A stretch of 64,000 nucleotides of DNA from Apostichopus japonicus (GCF_037975245.1 NC_092575.1:13561001-13625000), one strand, 5' to 3'; positions 13,001 to 27,000 are shown, numbered from the stretch's first letter. The notes: a model not told the origin generated them from the sequence alone. Numbers and translations are program-made.

Positions 13001-16000
13001 TCAAAAATTTACAATCCATGTTTAATGCAATTCCATTCAAAGTAATGCCCTCCCAAAGAAAAACAGTATTGTCTGCTAAATATGCTAGAAGGATACAAAA
13101 CGGTGCGATTTTGGTCAGCCATTCCACATTGATACCATAATAATTCTACCATTCCTTCTCAGTGGGTAGGAATATTTCTAATTTGAGGACGACTCAGGAA
13201 GTTTGGAATCAACTAACGCATGATACCTATCTATACAATACTACTAAAATAAGAAGAAAAAAAATCATTCATTTCTTGCTTATAGAATGTTTGAATGATT
13301 TCCATGACAACCTACTACTGTATATAACTGTTGCATTCAGTGATTGGTTGGTTTATTTACACTTGATAATTAGATTGTCAGCAACCAAGTATCACACTCT
13401 AATCCACATATCTTTTTATATCAATTAATCACAATTTTACACCACAGAGGAGAAAGATCAAGATCATGAAAGCAGAAAGTCAACTGAAGGTCATCTACTG
13501 TAGTGCATGTATTAGTATGATTCATTTATTAACTGCGGTAGTCATTACATTATCTCAAAGAGATGTTCCAGTGGCTGAAGTTGGTTGATTGATCAACAAT
13601 GATGGTAATTTTTTTCGCATCTCAAGGTCCCAAAACCACATCTCTGTAGCATTTTGTCTCTCACCAGAATATCCCTTTTTAAGTTGGATGATCCTTACAT
13701 ATGAACAACTTGCCAAAAGTAATTTTTTTCGTCACTAACGTCATCGTTGAAAAGGTAATATCTAGCGATTTCAAAACCCAGATCCCCATGACGTTGATGC
13801 TCTGGGCTGCCTATCGTACATAAATCACAGTCGATCAAACCTTAGTTAACTAATGAAAGCCCCAAACCTTTAAGCTATAAACACAAATGAATTCTCACCT
13901 GTTGCTGACGCTTAAAGTCTTCCAGTCTCACCAGAGCCATGAACAGATGAGTGTAGTATTCCTCACTCGGCTGTGTTTTGACAGCATTTGAGAAGATTTC
14001 AACGATTAATTCCACTGCGATAGAGAAAAGTTCCAAACGTCATGCATGAAAACGTTCCTGCACATTACTAAACTAAGTCTGAATGGAGTGCCTTCGTGCG
14101 TCTTACAATTGTTTCTATGAACTGTACTGTACAACTTTGTTCAACAAAAAAATTGTACGATATTAAAACCTAACAATTTCATGCCAACATATATATATAT
14201 GATACACTGCCTCAAATCCAACATTCCTATCATTGTCCACGAATGTAACAACCCTTCCGATGGTTACTTGCTGAACAAAGAAAATAAGACAAAAGTGTTT
14301 TCTGTTATATAGTGGTGGCTATATTTAAATGAGATTTGTAAGGAACATACTGTAAGCAAAGAATGCTAGTTACAGTCATTGCATAATTCATATTTTTTGT
14401 CATTCTTTGCCATGGTGATGGATAAATTCAACAGATGGGAGAAGGTTAAAATAAATCCTTGATACTTATTGATTCTATCTAGTACAGTAGTTCTTTGGGG
14501 TAATTCATCTTAAAGTTAGAGTTCTGTAAAGTCATCTGTATACTGATATTAGGAGACTGCACTGAGGAGAGGAGGCTGTAAAGGTATGTTTCTTAAATTT
14601 GCACACCAAAAACAAAAACAAAGATTAAAATCATCCTATAGTCATCACTACGACAGAAAAGAATTGTACAAACTTCCATAAAAAACAAATTATAATATTA
14701 CCCCCAATTGCATCAGCAAATGATAAACTCAAACAAATTCAAACTTGCATCATGTGTAACATTAATTCTCATATCAAAGGCTTACACTATACACATGAAG
14801 TGTTTGGTACGAGAATTAATTAAGGACAATTCTTCATACAGGAGCAAATGTGATGTTTGTTACAGATGTACCTTTATTCATCTCCCGAAAACATATTGAT
14901 AAGGCTTGAAGGGTGGGCTCGTCTGTCGGTTTGAGAGCCACAACAGTCATAGCTAGAGTTTCGCACTCCTGTACTCTGTAAAGGCGCAGCAATGCAAGAG
15001 CTTTGAGCACCTAAAAGTCAGAATAAATAAAGCAAAATCATGTAGTTAACATTATATGAAGGCAAAAGGAAATACTGTGCATTGAATTGAATCTTTGATC
15101 TAGAGGAGTTTTGACAGGCAAATTCAAGAAACATATTTTCAAATTTGAGGACAGATGATAAGAAGCAAAAGACAGGGGGATGTGGGGGGGGGGGAGATTC
15201 AGTGGTCATTGCATCACAAAAACAACAGCTATTTGACTACATATAAAACAGTTAACAAGATTAGTCTTAAGTCAGCAACAAACTTAAATTTATATGTGTA
15301 TCACGGAAGTATATTCAATAATTTCATGACAAGATACTGTTCAACTACACCATCAAAAATCCAATCTCTGTGACGTTCACAATGAACTTCAAAGACAACT
15401 TGAAGACAGATTACACCCATTTTTTTTTTTGGTGATGTCTTTCATACACAGGTGAAACAGGTCTGTGGCAAGAAATAGAAAGCAGGAAATCCAATTTGTG
15501 TGCCTGGGTGTCAAATTCAAATTAAGTACATGCTGTCTTACCTTTTGCTCTGTTCCTGTGGGATTTGTTTATTTATTTTATTTCATTTTATCATTTACTG
15601 TTTTTTCTTTCTGATGTTCTTTTGGGTTTTATTTTTGGCCCATGTGGTCAGCACTTTGATGGACCTAAGACTTTGCTAGAAGAACATAAATTTCATATTT
15701 GAGTCACTACATAAAATAACAGCAGAGCACAGGGAGCAGGCATTTTTCATACATTGAGACAAGACAAAAATTCTCAAAATGCAAAGTGGACATGGCATTG
15801 TGAGCGACATTTAACAGTCTTGTTGCTGATTTTTCCTCTTAATCTTTAAAAGATGCACACCTCAATTTCATAAATTTCTGTGAATCAAAACCCTTTAAGC
15901 ATTGAACTCACCTTTGCACAGTGAAGATCCCGATGCTTTTTCAGCAACTTATCAGCAGACTGCATGGCCACTTTGTAGTTTCCATTGTCCAAGTTATCTG

Positions 16001-17716
16001 AAAGAGATGTTGCAAACAATTTAGGTTGTTATCCTTATTTGCAACAGTAGGGCTGGTTGAACTTGAAAATTTAAATCAAATTCAACTATACTGGTGTACC
16101 TGTACATCAAATGCAAAATGTTGTATCAAAATCCCAATTGACATAAGATATTGTATAGAAGTGTTTCTTGCTTTCTTTTATTTCTTCCAAAATAGTAAAG
16201 AAAAACTGGTAAAAAAGACAGTAGAGACAAATATATGTGCATTACTTCAAGTACAATAAATTACATAAATTTCTTAAGAACATTGGATATAGAGGAACCT
16301 TTTGAAGCTAAATTTCATGTTTTTTTTATTGTTTTTTTAAAGGCAAAACATTTAGTCAATTTAGAAACCTGGAACTTAAACTAAAATATACCAGTTGGAA
16401 CTGCTTTTGTGAAAATGAAACCAGAAAAATATCATTTATTGCCATTAAATATCCTTTGTCACCATATATATATTAATAGCTCAATCGTGTACCAATTTGT
16501 TACAACAACAACAAAGATTCTAACATTATTTCCTCAAACTGAAACTTAAAGAAGAATTGGTACAGACCAACATATTTTTGTAACGAAGTGGATATATAGC
16601 CGTCAGACGGTTCCCGATTCCAGTTTACTATTTAGCCGTAACTTCCGTCTGACATGCGCAGTTATCAATTTTCCGATTTTTTTTTTATTTTATTTATTTT
16701 ATTTTTTATTTATTTTTCTGTTTTTTTTCTTTTTCGTTTTTTTTTTCCATTTTTTTTTTTTTTTTTTGGGTATGTTTTGAAGTGACGGCTAAATAGTAAA
16801 CTGGAATCGGGAACCGTCTGACGGCTATATATCCACTGCCTTTTTGTAATGTACAGTATTGTCTATTTCTTCTAACAATAAAATCACTTAAAGTATATCC
16901 ATCAAAAAAATAACTGATATAAAATGTAATATTTTCAGCAAAAGCCAAATAATGAGGCATGGCCCTAGTTTAGCATTATTATTTACTTTCTTATCCCTAA
17001 TGTTAGAATTCAACATTTTGCTTTATCTTTAAGCAGCTTCACGTTTCCTCTTTGCCAGCCTAGTCTAGCTGCTCGATTGCAGACTGTTACTTATGTCTAA
17101 GTTGGTGTTATTTTATTGTAGCTCACATTCCAGTGATCATAACATTTGTGCCTGCATTGCAAAATATAACAGCATGGCTTAGGAACATTTATTGTGGTAC
17201 AGTACACACACACATGTGTAGGCTAGGGCTAAGTGTAAGACCTAACTGTGACATCAAGTTACACACCGAGTAGGATATGACCCAGCTACTTTGAGCGAGA
17301 AATACCAATTTCTGAAGAGTAAAGCTAAGTGCTCTGGAAAATGTCCTGTCACATAGAGATTTGCTCAAGTTTGAAGAAAAATACCAGTGAAACTTGTTTG
17401 CAGTATGTAAAACAAAACAGCACTAGGTTGGTAGTATACATGCACCGTGTAATAGTACCAGTACAACTGTAAATATGTTACAGTTTGATACTACTACTAT
17501 AAGCCAGTGTTGTTTAATTGTGTTAGGCTAGTGTTATCAGCACACGGATGAACAAAAAAGTATGCTTGACAAGAGCAAATTCCATTTTACAAAATAACTC
17601 GGGAGGGAAACTGTAATCGGTTGAAATATTCAGTAACATTATAAAGCTGGAACCTTACCATAAATCGGTTTTAATCTTCTTTCCGTCACAGCGTCTTCAT
17701 GATTGTGCGAAGCCAT
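1045..17716 (-). CDS. NAA25: NatB auxiliary subunit NAA25, N-terminal 663 codons, 16 exons; continues past left edge
   Basis: NAA25 is the non-catalytic subunit of NatB. It wraps the catalytic NAA20 and holds it at ribosomes to acetylate nascent Met-Asp/Glu/Asn/Gln N-termini. Exons in transcription order: 17716-17659, 15997-15912, 15010-14872, 14014-13899, 12988-12914, 12418-12232, 10099-9988, 8932-8846, 7728-7496, 6867-6686, 5710-5485, 4609-4499, 3989-3920, 2999-2900, 2232-2081, 1100-1045. Every junction has GT/AG and the phases join without a stop (1990 nt). Landmarks shared with human NAA25 from memory: RRLKPIYD near the start, ADKLLKKHRDLHCAKVLKA, LPLAERMVEKM, ALRGPYLAQLELL, DKTCCFSDL, LDIKHMQQDTLG, EYMIASYRFGTYEKIPEF. 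Its helical repeats are TPR-like. Human NAA25 has 972 residues, so about a third is missing. I found no convincing exon at 1-1044. Exons 6 and 10 end in tandem arrays. Confidence 0.93.
1140..1580. repeat. Imperfect ~220-bp tandem duplication in a NAA25 intron
   Basis: Shared blocks include GAGGATTACATCAAC, AGGGACAGAAAGCCAG, TTCCTTCTGTTTTA and CTGCACATCA, at about 1192-1290 and 1396-1560. Confidence 0.75.
6225..6685. repeat. Diverged ~105-115 bp tandem repeats next to the NAA25 exon 10 donor
   Basis: Three to four imperfect units each contain a GTGCAGACTA-like block, AAGTTCTGTCACTTCTGTAC, and GAATATTCAT. Their boundaries (6325, 6431, about 6540, 6643) resemble the true exon end at 6679-6703 (ACTTACCGAAGTTGCATAGA on the plus strand). 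At least two copies keep a GTAAGT donor on the NAA25 strand. Confidence 0.75.
8484..8600. repeat. 22-bp perfect hairpin overlapping a 33-bp direct repeat, NAA25 intron 8
   Basis: The arms at 8484-8505 and 8541-8562 are exact inverses (GTGTAATTCCCCACCCAACA...). The sequence CTGTTTTCATAGCACCCAAC occurs twice, within 8511-8543 and 8568-8600. The structure looks like a local template-switch duplication. Confidence 0.85.
10885..12250. repeat. About 17-copy, 76-83 bp tandem array copying the NAA25 exon 6 splice donor
   Basis: In the NAA25 sense each unit runs from a G-run through GTACTCTAGGCCAGT, then GTAAGTATTCAGGG, a middle part with ATACATGCCAAG, and ends near TATATGGTAAGAGGG. The most exon-proximal copy (12232-12250) is coding sequence and contains the functional donor AAGT|GTAAGT. 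I counted 17 GCCTAG landmarks from 10963 to 12237. Length variation comes mainly from the poly-C tract, seen as poly-G in the transcript. The open plus-strand frames here are by-products of the repeat. Confidence 0.95.
16584..16840. mobile_element. Foldback MITE with perfect 52-bp terminal inverted repeats, NAA25 intron 1
   Basis: The arms at 16588-16639 and 16785-16836 are exact inverted copies (GTGGATATATAGCCGTCAGA ... ). The loop is dominated by a T-rich tract at about 16677-16767. A 9-bp direct repeat, TTTTTGTAA (16575-16583 and 16841-16849), flanks the element. A 9-bp duplication with long inverted repeats is typical of Mutator-like elements, but the superfamily call is tentative. Confidence 0.85.
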
Positions 17717-18072
17717 GTTTCTTCATGCTTTCATTTCCTGTTTGATAAAGTCGTTTTCATAAAATAACGCAGTTAACATATAGCAGATTAATATTAGAGG
17801 AACCCTTGACTGAGCGGTATTTTTTCAACCTTGTGAGAACATTTTCACTAAACCAAAATCATAATGTAGCATTTTTGTTGTTTATTAACACACGATATCG
17901 TAAAAATAATCAATTAATAAAGATTTTCTGTTTCGCAAGTCATCTGTGACTTCGAGCTTTTATCAATAGAGCGTTCTGGTCACCCCTTGAGAGGTTTTGT
18001 GAGCGGAAAATTTGAGCCGTGGATCAACATTTCTCAATCTTACGCTTCCATGCAAGTAAAGAAGAGTTAGAA
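17717..18072. promoter_or_regulatory. Probable bidirectional promoter between NAA25 and ANAPC7
   Basis: Only 356 bp separate the NAA25 start codon (minus strand, 17716-17714) from the ANAPC7 start codon (plus strand, 18073). Both 5' UTRs and the core promoters must lie here unless there are undetected upstream non-coding exons. I see no clear TATA box placed for either gene. The head-to-head layout itself is read from the sequence; shared regulation is inferred. Confidence 0.6.
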
Positions 18073-21000
18073 ATGGATCAAATCAAACTTTTACATCAAG
18101 AGGAGTTATATTCTAACCTCGTGGTCTTGGTAATTTTTCATATTTTCATGATTTGCCACTGGCCTGCACTAGGCTATGTAAGAAATGTATTCACCGTTGA
18201 TATGTCTGTAATTCTGATACTAGGCTAAGTTATGGAAGTGTCCTATGTAGAAAAGTACATTGGGATAACTCCAATGTGTGGGAACCTAACCTTTGAAGTG
18301 TAATTTTCGCGGAAGTAGTACTTGTGCGTGGAATTGAATCATTAAACATGAGAAATCATTTCGAAAAAAATTGAATATAAAGTAACATTTTTATGTTAAC
18401 TGCTGGTAAACCATTTGTTTTTCAGCGCAATTTTTTTTCAATGAAAGAGTTGGCATAACACAGCATCTACAACTTCAGCATGGGCTCAGGTTAATTATAT
18501 TTAGCAGGGAATGTATCTGTTAAAATATTTCTATCATTTATTGAGAAACCAACACACTCTCAAATTTTTATCTTGCCTTGTTCTTCCTTATTCAGCTTTT
18601 TTCTTCATACTTTGTGGAGGTAGGCTAGACCTAGCTTAGGTTAGGCTTAAGTTAAATGTCAATGTTATTTTTGTTAAATCATTTCTATAGATAGCAATGG
18701 TAAGTACTAAGGCCAAGGCTATGCTACTACTTATTAAATTAAAAGCTGCAGATTCATTAAAAAGTCAAAGTTTGCTTCAAAGTAAATTTGTATAAATTGA
18801 TACATTTTGATAGGGAAGTCTTATGAAGAGTGTATGCAGCCACAACCCAGACTTCCTGACTCCAGCAGAAAATTACCAACTCAATGTTTACTATGCAGAT
18901 GCATTGTATGAACAAGAAGAATACAGAAAAGCAGAGGTAAGGAATAAATCTCCTTCATCCAATTCTTGTTTGTAATTTTATGTGAAATCAATTATTTGCA
19001 TTTGATCTGACAAAGAGCTGTCAAATGTTGCAAACAATGAAATTATGTGAACCACCTAGATGTTCAACTCAGATGAGCCATTACTTGGTGACTTTGATTC
19101 TCTTCTCAACATTTCATTTCCCAAACACTTTCAACACTAATATTGGTCACATGTTAAAAGATCTATGGACACCTTTATGAACAACATTGTCCTAATCGCT
19201 CTAATAAGCATTTGATATATATAATGAAAATATCTGCAACTCCCATGAAAATCCATCAAAGATCTTTTTACAAGTCTTTTCTTCAAGTGATTCTGTGCAT
19301 TCCAAAATAGGAAATACATTTCATTGTTCAAGTTCCAAAAATGGAACTTCGTTTAAGCTGCTAATCTGATGAACTTTGAAAAATAAGGTGTCACTAAGCT
19401 AATTTGCCGAAAGATTTGCTGAAGACAGATTTCATTAATGTATTCCGTTATTCAGTGCCTCTTGATTTAGACAATCCAATGAGAGAACGCAGTGTAATAC
19501 ATATAGCTAGAAGAACAGCTGTTTGTTGAGGCAACTAGCAGACTAGTGACAAACCTAACCTATGGTCATGCATAATACTACACTTCGTATCACAGACATA
19601 TTGCTCAAAGAGCAGCTGCTCGTTGAGGCAACTAGCAGACTAGTGACAACATTAATACTAGTGCAAAACCTAACCTATGGTCATGCATAATACTACACTT
19701 CGTATCACAGACATATTGCTCAAAGAGCAGCTGCTCGTTGAGGCAACTAGCAGACTAGTGACAACATTAATACTAGTGCAAAACCTAACCTATGGTCATG
19801 TATAATACTACACTTCGTATCACAGATATATTGCTCAAAGAGCAGCTGTTCATTGAGGCAACTAGCAGACTAGTGACAACAGTAATAGTGCAAAACCTAC
19901 TCTATGGTCATGTATTATACTACACTTGCCTAATAGAATCGTTATCAGAACTAGGTCTCTGACTAGGCTACTAATATTATACTATGACCTAGGCTTCTAA
20001 CTCTAGTACTAGTATCCCTCCTAACAGTAACAGTTAGCTTAAGTTATAACTGACTTTATATGAAGCTGATCAAAGGCACACTGACTTATCATCATTATTG
20101 TATATTTAATTGAGCAATATTCTCACTTCTAAAATGTCTATGATTGTGTAATGGTACGAGGAAGAAAACATGTTAAGTTGAACTAAGGCAAGTAAGTTTT
20201 TTACTGTCCATGTGCATTTTGTTACGTTTTTGTCTTTCACCAGGCTGCTTATGAAGAAGCTATTCAAACCAAGAAAGCCTTCACCAAGACAAAGGACAAA
20301 ACGCAAGACCCTCGGCAGAAACTCTTACAACAGTCTTGGAATAGCGAAAGCCTTCCCTCCGAAATTGATGTTCGCTTTAAGATTCACAAATGTCTGATGC
20401 AAATGAAAAATTACAGGGAAGCTATTTCTACTGTAAGTCCAATAACTTAGTAATGTATTTACTGTACTTGTAACCATTTATTAAGCATTGTAAGAGGTGT
20501 AGCTACCTAAATCTACAGTGAGGTTTGATTTGGTCATCCTATGTCAAAGGATATCTGTGAGAGCAAAAAAAGTTTTACACAGACGTTGCAAAAGCTGCAA
20601 ATTTGAAAATAGAGGCAGCAGTAGCTTCATCAGTTTATAATTAAAGATTGTTATTTGTAGAGAATAATTTATCTAGTGTCACATTTCAAAATGATCAAAT
20701 TTTTATACAAGTATTTAAAGACATATTGCATTTGCCATGTTGTGTACATATGAACTGTAACATTTTATGAGAGGCACAATTCATAGACTATAAACCCACT
20801 ACACGAAAATTGAACTCTAAAATTATGCCCTGATTTCCAAATAATCTTAAGATATTTTAACGATAAGGGTCACACCCCATTGTAAATATTTACATTGATG
20901 TGAAACAGAACTGAAGTTTTACAGTTGTTAATCAACCGTACCTTGGAATTGGAACACTGTAGTAACTTTGCATGAACAATGGGGGCATGTAAATAATTCC

Positions 21001-24000
21001 TAACCACTCACTGTATCACATTTTAGCTCAGCTGTTAATGTTTGTCATGATTTTGTATGATTTTTTTCTATGAAAGCTGGAGGCCATCCCTGCAAAGTTG
21101 AGGAAACCCAAAGTTAACATGGCCTTAGCCAAACTTTACCAGCAGTTTGGAAAAGAGAGACCAGCAACGACGGCATACAAGGAAGTATTGAGGTAAGACG
21201 TTTGACGAACACTCAAAAGATGTCTGAAGAGATGCTGTAATGTCAGTCATATATATATTCGTATTCTGTCAACAGTTGTCATGGAAACATCAACTTCCAA
21301 GCAACTTATGAGGTGAAAGCTTACAATTGCAATCAAATTGTACATTTTCTATTTAATTATTCTCAGCACAAAGGCAGTTGAAATTGTCTATATTTGGGTT
21401 CTTTTTATATTGATGACAATTAAATCTTTAGCTTCGAGGAGATTTCTTTATTTGTTTTATCATCTTACAAACTGAACCTGTTACATGTAAAACAGGTGGA
21501 GCATCAAATTTTACATAGGTGAAGTGATTGTACAAAGTGGCATTATCTGACATGGCTTTCACCTTTCGGGACAATCCAATACAAGTTGTAGTAAATAAGT
21601 CTGTGGTTTACGATGATTTCTAAATTTCTCTACAGGCAATGCCAGCTTGCTTTAGATGCAGCTATGGGTCTATTCTCTCTTGGCGTCAAAGGTACAGAGG
21701 TAGCATCTCTGACCATCAGCAGTTTACCAAATGCTAACCAACTGGAATGGTAAGTGTCAGAATAAATATCTTGCAATAAAAAAAAAAATTAAAAAATAGC
21801 AGAAATATCTTGTTTTACCTGTTTTCATTGTGCATGTGCTCCATTTTGGTCAAAGTTCCAAATGAAATATGTAGAATAAGATGGAATGTACCTCCTCTTC
21901 TTTCATACATTGTTCTGTTAAGTAAGTACTTGTTGAGGCTGTCAAGGTTCCAAATTGAGTAGGAATGAATGTTGGAATAGAAACCTTCTCTTCACACATG
22001 TTTCTGTTATTTAAATAACTATTCTGTTTTTTGAGACTTAAATGTGTTTAACAACATGATTTACATGAAATTCTAGATTTGTTTGCCCTCATGAGGCAAA
22101 CAAATATCTCTGCAGTGCATCTAAATCTCCCCCCCCACCCACCCCTCGCCCTCCAAGCAAAGCTAGTGAAGTAAGAAAGCATAGAATACTAATGTAAGTT
22201 ACCAAGGTAAGCACTGACCAAGGATGTACCGCACACTTGAGTGAGCAATTATGCAACAGACTGCCATAAAGAGACAGATTTCTTTGCTGAAATTGGCTGG
22301 GTCTTGACAGCTTGCATCTATTACCCAATTGCTGACAGCATGCTACAGTAGTTTTTATCAAATCAAATTTAATTAATTTCCTTTGATAATAATCACTTTC
22401 ATCTTCCTTTTCCTCGATGCAGGTTAAATTTTTGGCTTAAGGGTCATGCCTACAGTGCAACAAAGGAGTATGCAAAAGCTGTCAGTACATTTAAAAGCTT
22501 AGAGACAGGGGTAAGTTGTTTTGAGCAAACCCTCTCTTCTTAAAGTGGACAAATCCAGACTCCATCTGTGGCTTATATTACAGAGATTTCTGTTTAGAAA
22601 AACTCCCCCAAAGCAGCCAAGAAATATCATAACCCTTTGGGAGATCTTGTCTTTGCTTAAAGTTTGTGTCTGGGAGCTGTCATTTTGTGTAAATCTGTGA
22701 TGTCATTGAGCCACTAGGATCTGAAACCTTTGAATTTTTCTTTTGTTTTGCTTTTCATATTTTCAAGCCCGGAGAACATGAACATATTTTGATCCTGAAA
22801 CCAACATCATCATGATGTCATGGTTAAGAGGTTCAATATTTTAGATTCAGCATTTGCAAAAACCCATCTCCATCCCAGAAAATAAACACTGTAATAAACA
22901 ATGAAAAACATATATAATCGAAGCACATGTGGCTCGATGATGTCATATTTAGACTTGATCAAGTCAGCACTCTGCAGCCTTGTGTGTGGAGTAACACTAA
23001 ATCTGTGATCATCTCCCAAACGGAATCAGATTTGTCTTAGCTGTTTGGGAAAGTTGTTAACGACAGTTTTCTCTATCACATAAACCAATAATGTTTGCTT
23101 TTGGTGTGTATCTCCTTTAAGTTGAAAAAAGTCAAACACAACATTTTGCATTATTTTTTTGAAGATGTGAAATGTTCTGTTCTTAAATTTTTTATCTCTT
23201 TGCATGATGCAGGGTAGTATACTGTAGAAGACTGTGTCTCAATCATGTTTTATGTGTTATCTCTCACCAGAGTGTTCTACGGAACAATACCAACGTCCTC
23301 TGCTGTCTGGCAGAGAACTATTTCCTTGCCGGTGATTACACCAACGCTGGCCTCGTATACCAGCGTGTCCACAGCCTGGACCCACTCAACATCACTGGCA
23401 TGGATTTCTATGCATTTATACTGCACAAGGAGAAGAAATCAGTAGAACTCAGAAGGTACAGGATTTCAAATTATTGTTCCCTTTTCTTTTCTATAGTTTT
23501 GTATAGTTGTAGTGTAGGGTCTTTTTCTTTTTTTCCTTGTGTCTTGTATCGTAGTGAGCTATTTAAACATTTCTGTTTATTTGCATAAATGTTCTGTTCC
23601 TGTCAACATCTTGAAGCTGTGGTGATATTTTTGCACAGCAGGGCAGGTGCATGTTTTGGCATTGGAAGTTAGAAAGTGAAAGTAGTTAAGGTCACGCAAA
23701 GACTCTCATCATTCCAAGTCTACCACACAAAAGTCGCATGCCTGTTTTCACCAAGTTTTAACATCTGCTCGATCCCAACTTGGTGTTTTGCAAATGTTTA
23801 CAAATTAAGTAAACAGGAGACTCAGAAATGAATATTACTTTGTGTGTAGCTAGCAAGTAAATTTTGACATCATTTTTATTGCACTTTTAAATCTTCAAAT
23901 TCTTATCCCACGGCAGTCTCGCGAGTGAGATGATGTCTGTTACCGATCGTAAACCCGAGCCCTGGATCACTATGGGATACCATGCGTTAATATCAGGGCC

Positions 24001-27000
24001 AAGAAAAGCCTGCAGAACAGTTTACTTTGCAAACAAGGTTTGTTTTCTCTTTTCTTCCAATAAATTGATAGCCACAGTCAATAGAGAATATAGTAAAGGC
24101 AATCTGATATTTTTGAACGATTTAGTAAATGAAACAGTTTATTGGGGCAAAATCAACAAGTATTAATTATTAACTGTCATTCCCAGTAAGTTAATTGACG
24201 ACTATCTTTGCTGATAGTTCTATTGACTCCACTGCATAAAAAAAAATGATGGGTGTTAGGACAAGATTCAAGCCCACGGGTGCAAAGAATAACCCTTTTC
24301 TGACTCCCAATCGCCCCCCCCCTGCCCACACCCTAACCCCAATGTCTTCACCACTTTCCTTTTACCAGCAATGGAAATACTAGTGTATGCCGTGATGAAA
24401 TTCACTGCATTCAGTACATTCTGATATTTTTGTTTTTGTGTTTATTTCACTCAGGCACATGAATTAAGTTATGGACAGATACAGTCCCTACTCCTGAAAG
24501 GAAGAGCTTTACTTCAAATGAACAGGACACCGGAGGCCACCCTTCACTTCAGGGAAGCTGTTCGGCATGCTCCACACAGATTTGAAGCTCATCAAGGTAA
24601 CGGGCACTGTCTTAGAAATGCATTTATTAATTTTACTACATCTGTCAAAGTAGCACTCAAAATGAGATTGTAAATGATCAAACTCGGCCTCCTAAAAGTA
24701 TCAAATCAAATGATGGTTAAGTAATTTGACTTTGTTTCTCTTGTTGTGGTGCAAGCAGATTTCATACTATGTGTTAACTTCATGTTAAGAGCAACTGGAA
24801 AATTTCAAACTATTTTTGAATAATAAACTGCAATATCTGAAATAAAGTAAGATTAGTGAAGATACTGAACTTCATTGCCTACAGGATTTCGTAGTAAGAA
24901 AATATAAAGAAAGTCGATTCGAAAGCTGCTTGAAGAAGTGAAAGTTCTCTTATTTTTCTTTCAGGGTTTAATTTAAAATTTCATATTAATCAACTAATTA
25001 TGCCAAATATATCCATAATGTGATTAAAACAAAATCACCTAATATATTTGATCGAATTGATGGTCTCCATAGGTCTGGTCGACTGCTACATCAAGGCTAA
25101 TAGGCTCAGAGAGGCCATGACCACCTTCAGTAACTCGTACCACGTACTCGGATCCACGCCCAGGACGCTGACAGCGTTAGCTTCAGTTCTTGCCAAGGAC
25201 AGAATGACTTTAGACAAGGTACAACAACAGGTTGTCTTTCATCTCAAAGTTTGCACAATGTTTCAAATAGTAATTTTCACAGGGGTTTTGTGAGGCATAG
25301 GTAGATGATGGACAAGAGATAGATCATACAGAGGTAGTGTGAAAATCAGACATTATGGTGGCCGGGGGCGAATATTTTTTCCCCAAACTGAACTGACACT
25401 GAAACTATTTCCTCGATTCTGATTGGCTCTCAGCGAGCACGTGATATACTTTAGTATTCAACATGGATCCCTCCATACTCTGTCGATATCAGTATGATCA
25501 TGGAGGTAAAAACTCCATAGTATGATCAACACGAACATATTCAAGATATTCACATTAATTAGCAACTTTCCAAGACTTTTGGTAGGTATATATGAACGAA
25601 AGTATATAGTGTTCTTAACACAATGAAGTAACTATTCCCAACTACTGCGCCCAGAATAGGCAGTCCTCGATCGTTTGTTTACTTGCTTGACTCCGCTCTA
25701 CACAACACATGTAGCCTATTGTACTGTGTATAGCATACAACACAATAAAACACAGTGCATTTGTAATTGTATATAGCCGATGTACATACAGTATGTACGA
25801 GGCATTTGTGACATTCAGAGTTGCGATACTTTTAGTTTTATAATCATAAATTCAAAATGTATTCAGTCAATGAATCATGATAGGCCTAGTCTAATATGCA
25901 GTGGCCATGAAGACGGCAAGCGAGTGTGTGCCAGCCAGTGAGTGTACACAATAAAGGCATTTGTCGATATGTCTGTGTCCTTTGACTTGTTAACTAGTTG
26001 TATATAGCCTTATAACCTATACGTACGGAAACCTATTGGCTCGCTGAGAGCCAATCGGTATAGAGGAAATAATTTCAGTGTCAGTTCAGTTTGGGAAAAA
26101 AATGTTCGCGGCCAGGGGGGGGTGCCTTTTTATTTTATGTGTTCCTTCTTGCCATTGTAAACCACTCGTATGATAATCCCAGATGTTGACGTTGAAAATG
26201 GATGCAAGCTTTGAGTGTTATGTCATAAACACGTTCATCTCTTTCTCTGTTGCTTCTGTTTTTCTAATTACTCTCCTTACTACCAAAGTGTGCATTGTTT
26301 GTTCCCTTCTCCTGACAGGCTAAAACTTATTTAGAGAAAGCTCTCGCAGAAGACGATTCGTATGTAGAAGCGGTTTATCTTCTCGCTAACGTTTTGACAG
26401 AGCAAGACAATACCAGAGGTGCAATCGATTTGTAAGTATCAAGTCGTCAGATGCAAATTTGTCGGGGAAAAAATATCAATGCCTTGCCCAACTGATGCGT
26501 TGCTAGGGATTCAATTATTAAAATACCCAGCTTGAATCCTCGTCACGTCATGTCGTTTTATTATGTCAGAGCAAATTTATGAGTGTTTTATACAATGACA
26601 GCTCCCTTCACCCGTTTCTCCAGGTTACGGAAACATGTGGAGTTACAGAGTAACAGTCGGCTTCACCAAATGTTAGGGGATCTGCTGGCGAGAACCAAAG
26701 ACCTCCTTGGAGCATCACATCACTACAGCATTGCTATCAAGTAAGTACTTCCTAGACAAAAACGATTCTAGCAAATCCATTCCATAATCAAACCCGGCCA
26801 TCTTGATCAATTTCTTTCTTGCATTAACATAGGAATTAGTAATTAAAGTCAATGTATTGTCTTACATGCGAGGGGGGATCTCCATTAATTGCTGCTATGG
26901 AAAGGTCTGCCTCGTCCTACTGTACAAAGTGTTACAATAGAAAGTTGGAAAGAAAAGAAAAAAAAACTGGTTGAAGCTTAACAGTCTTGTGTCAATGCTA

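Noticed and set aside
18019-18072. Upstream extension of ANAPC7 by 18 codons
   Set aside because: The codon at 18019 is GTG. The first ATG in frame is at 18073 and fits the length of known APC7 proteins.
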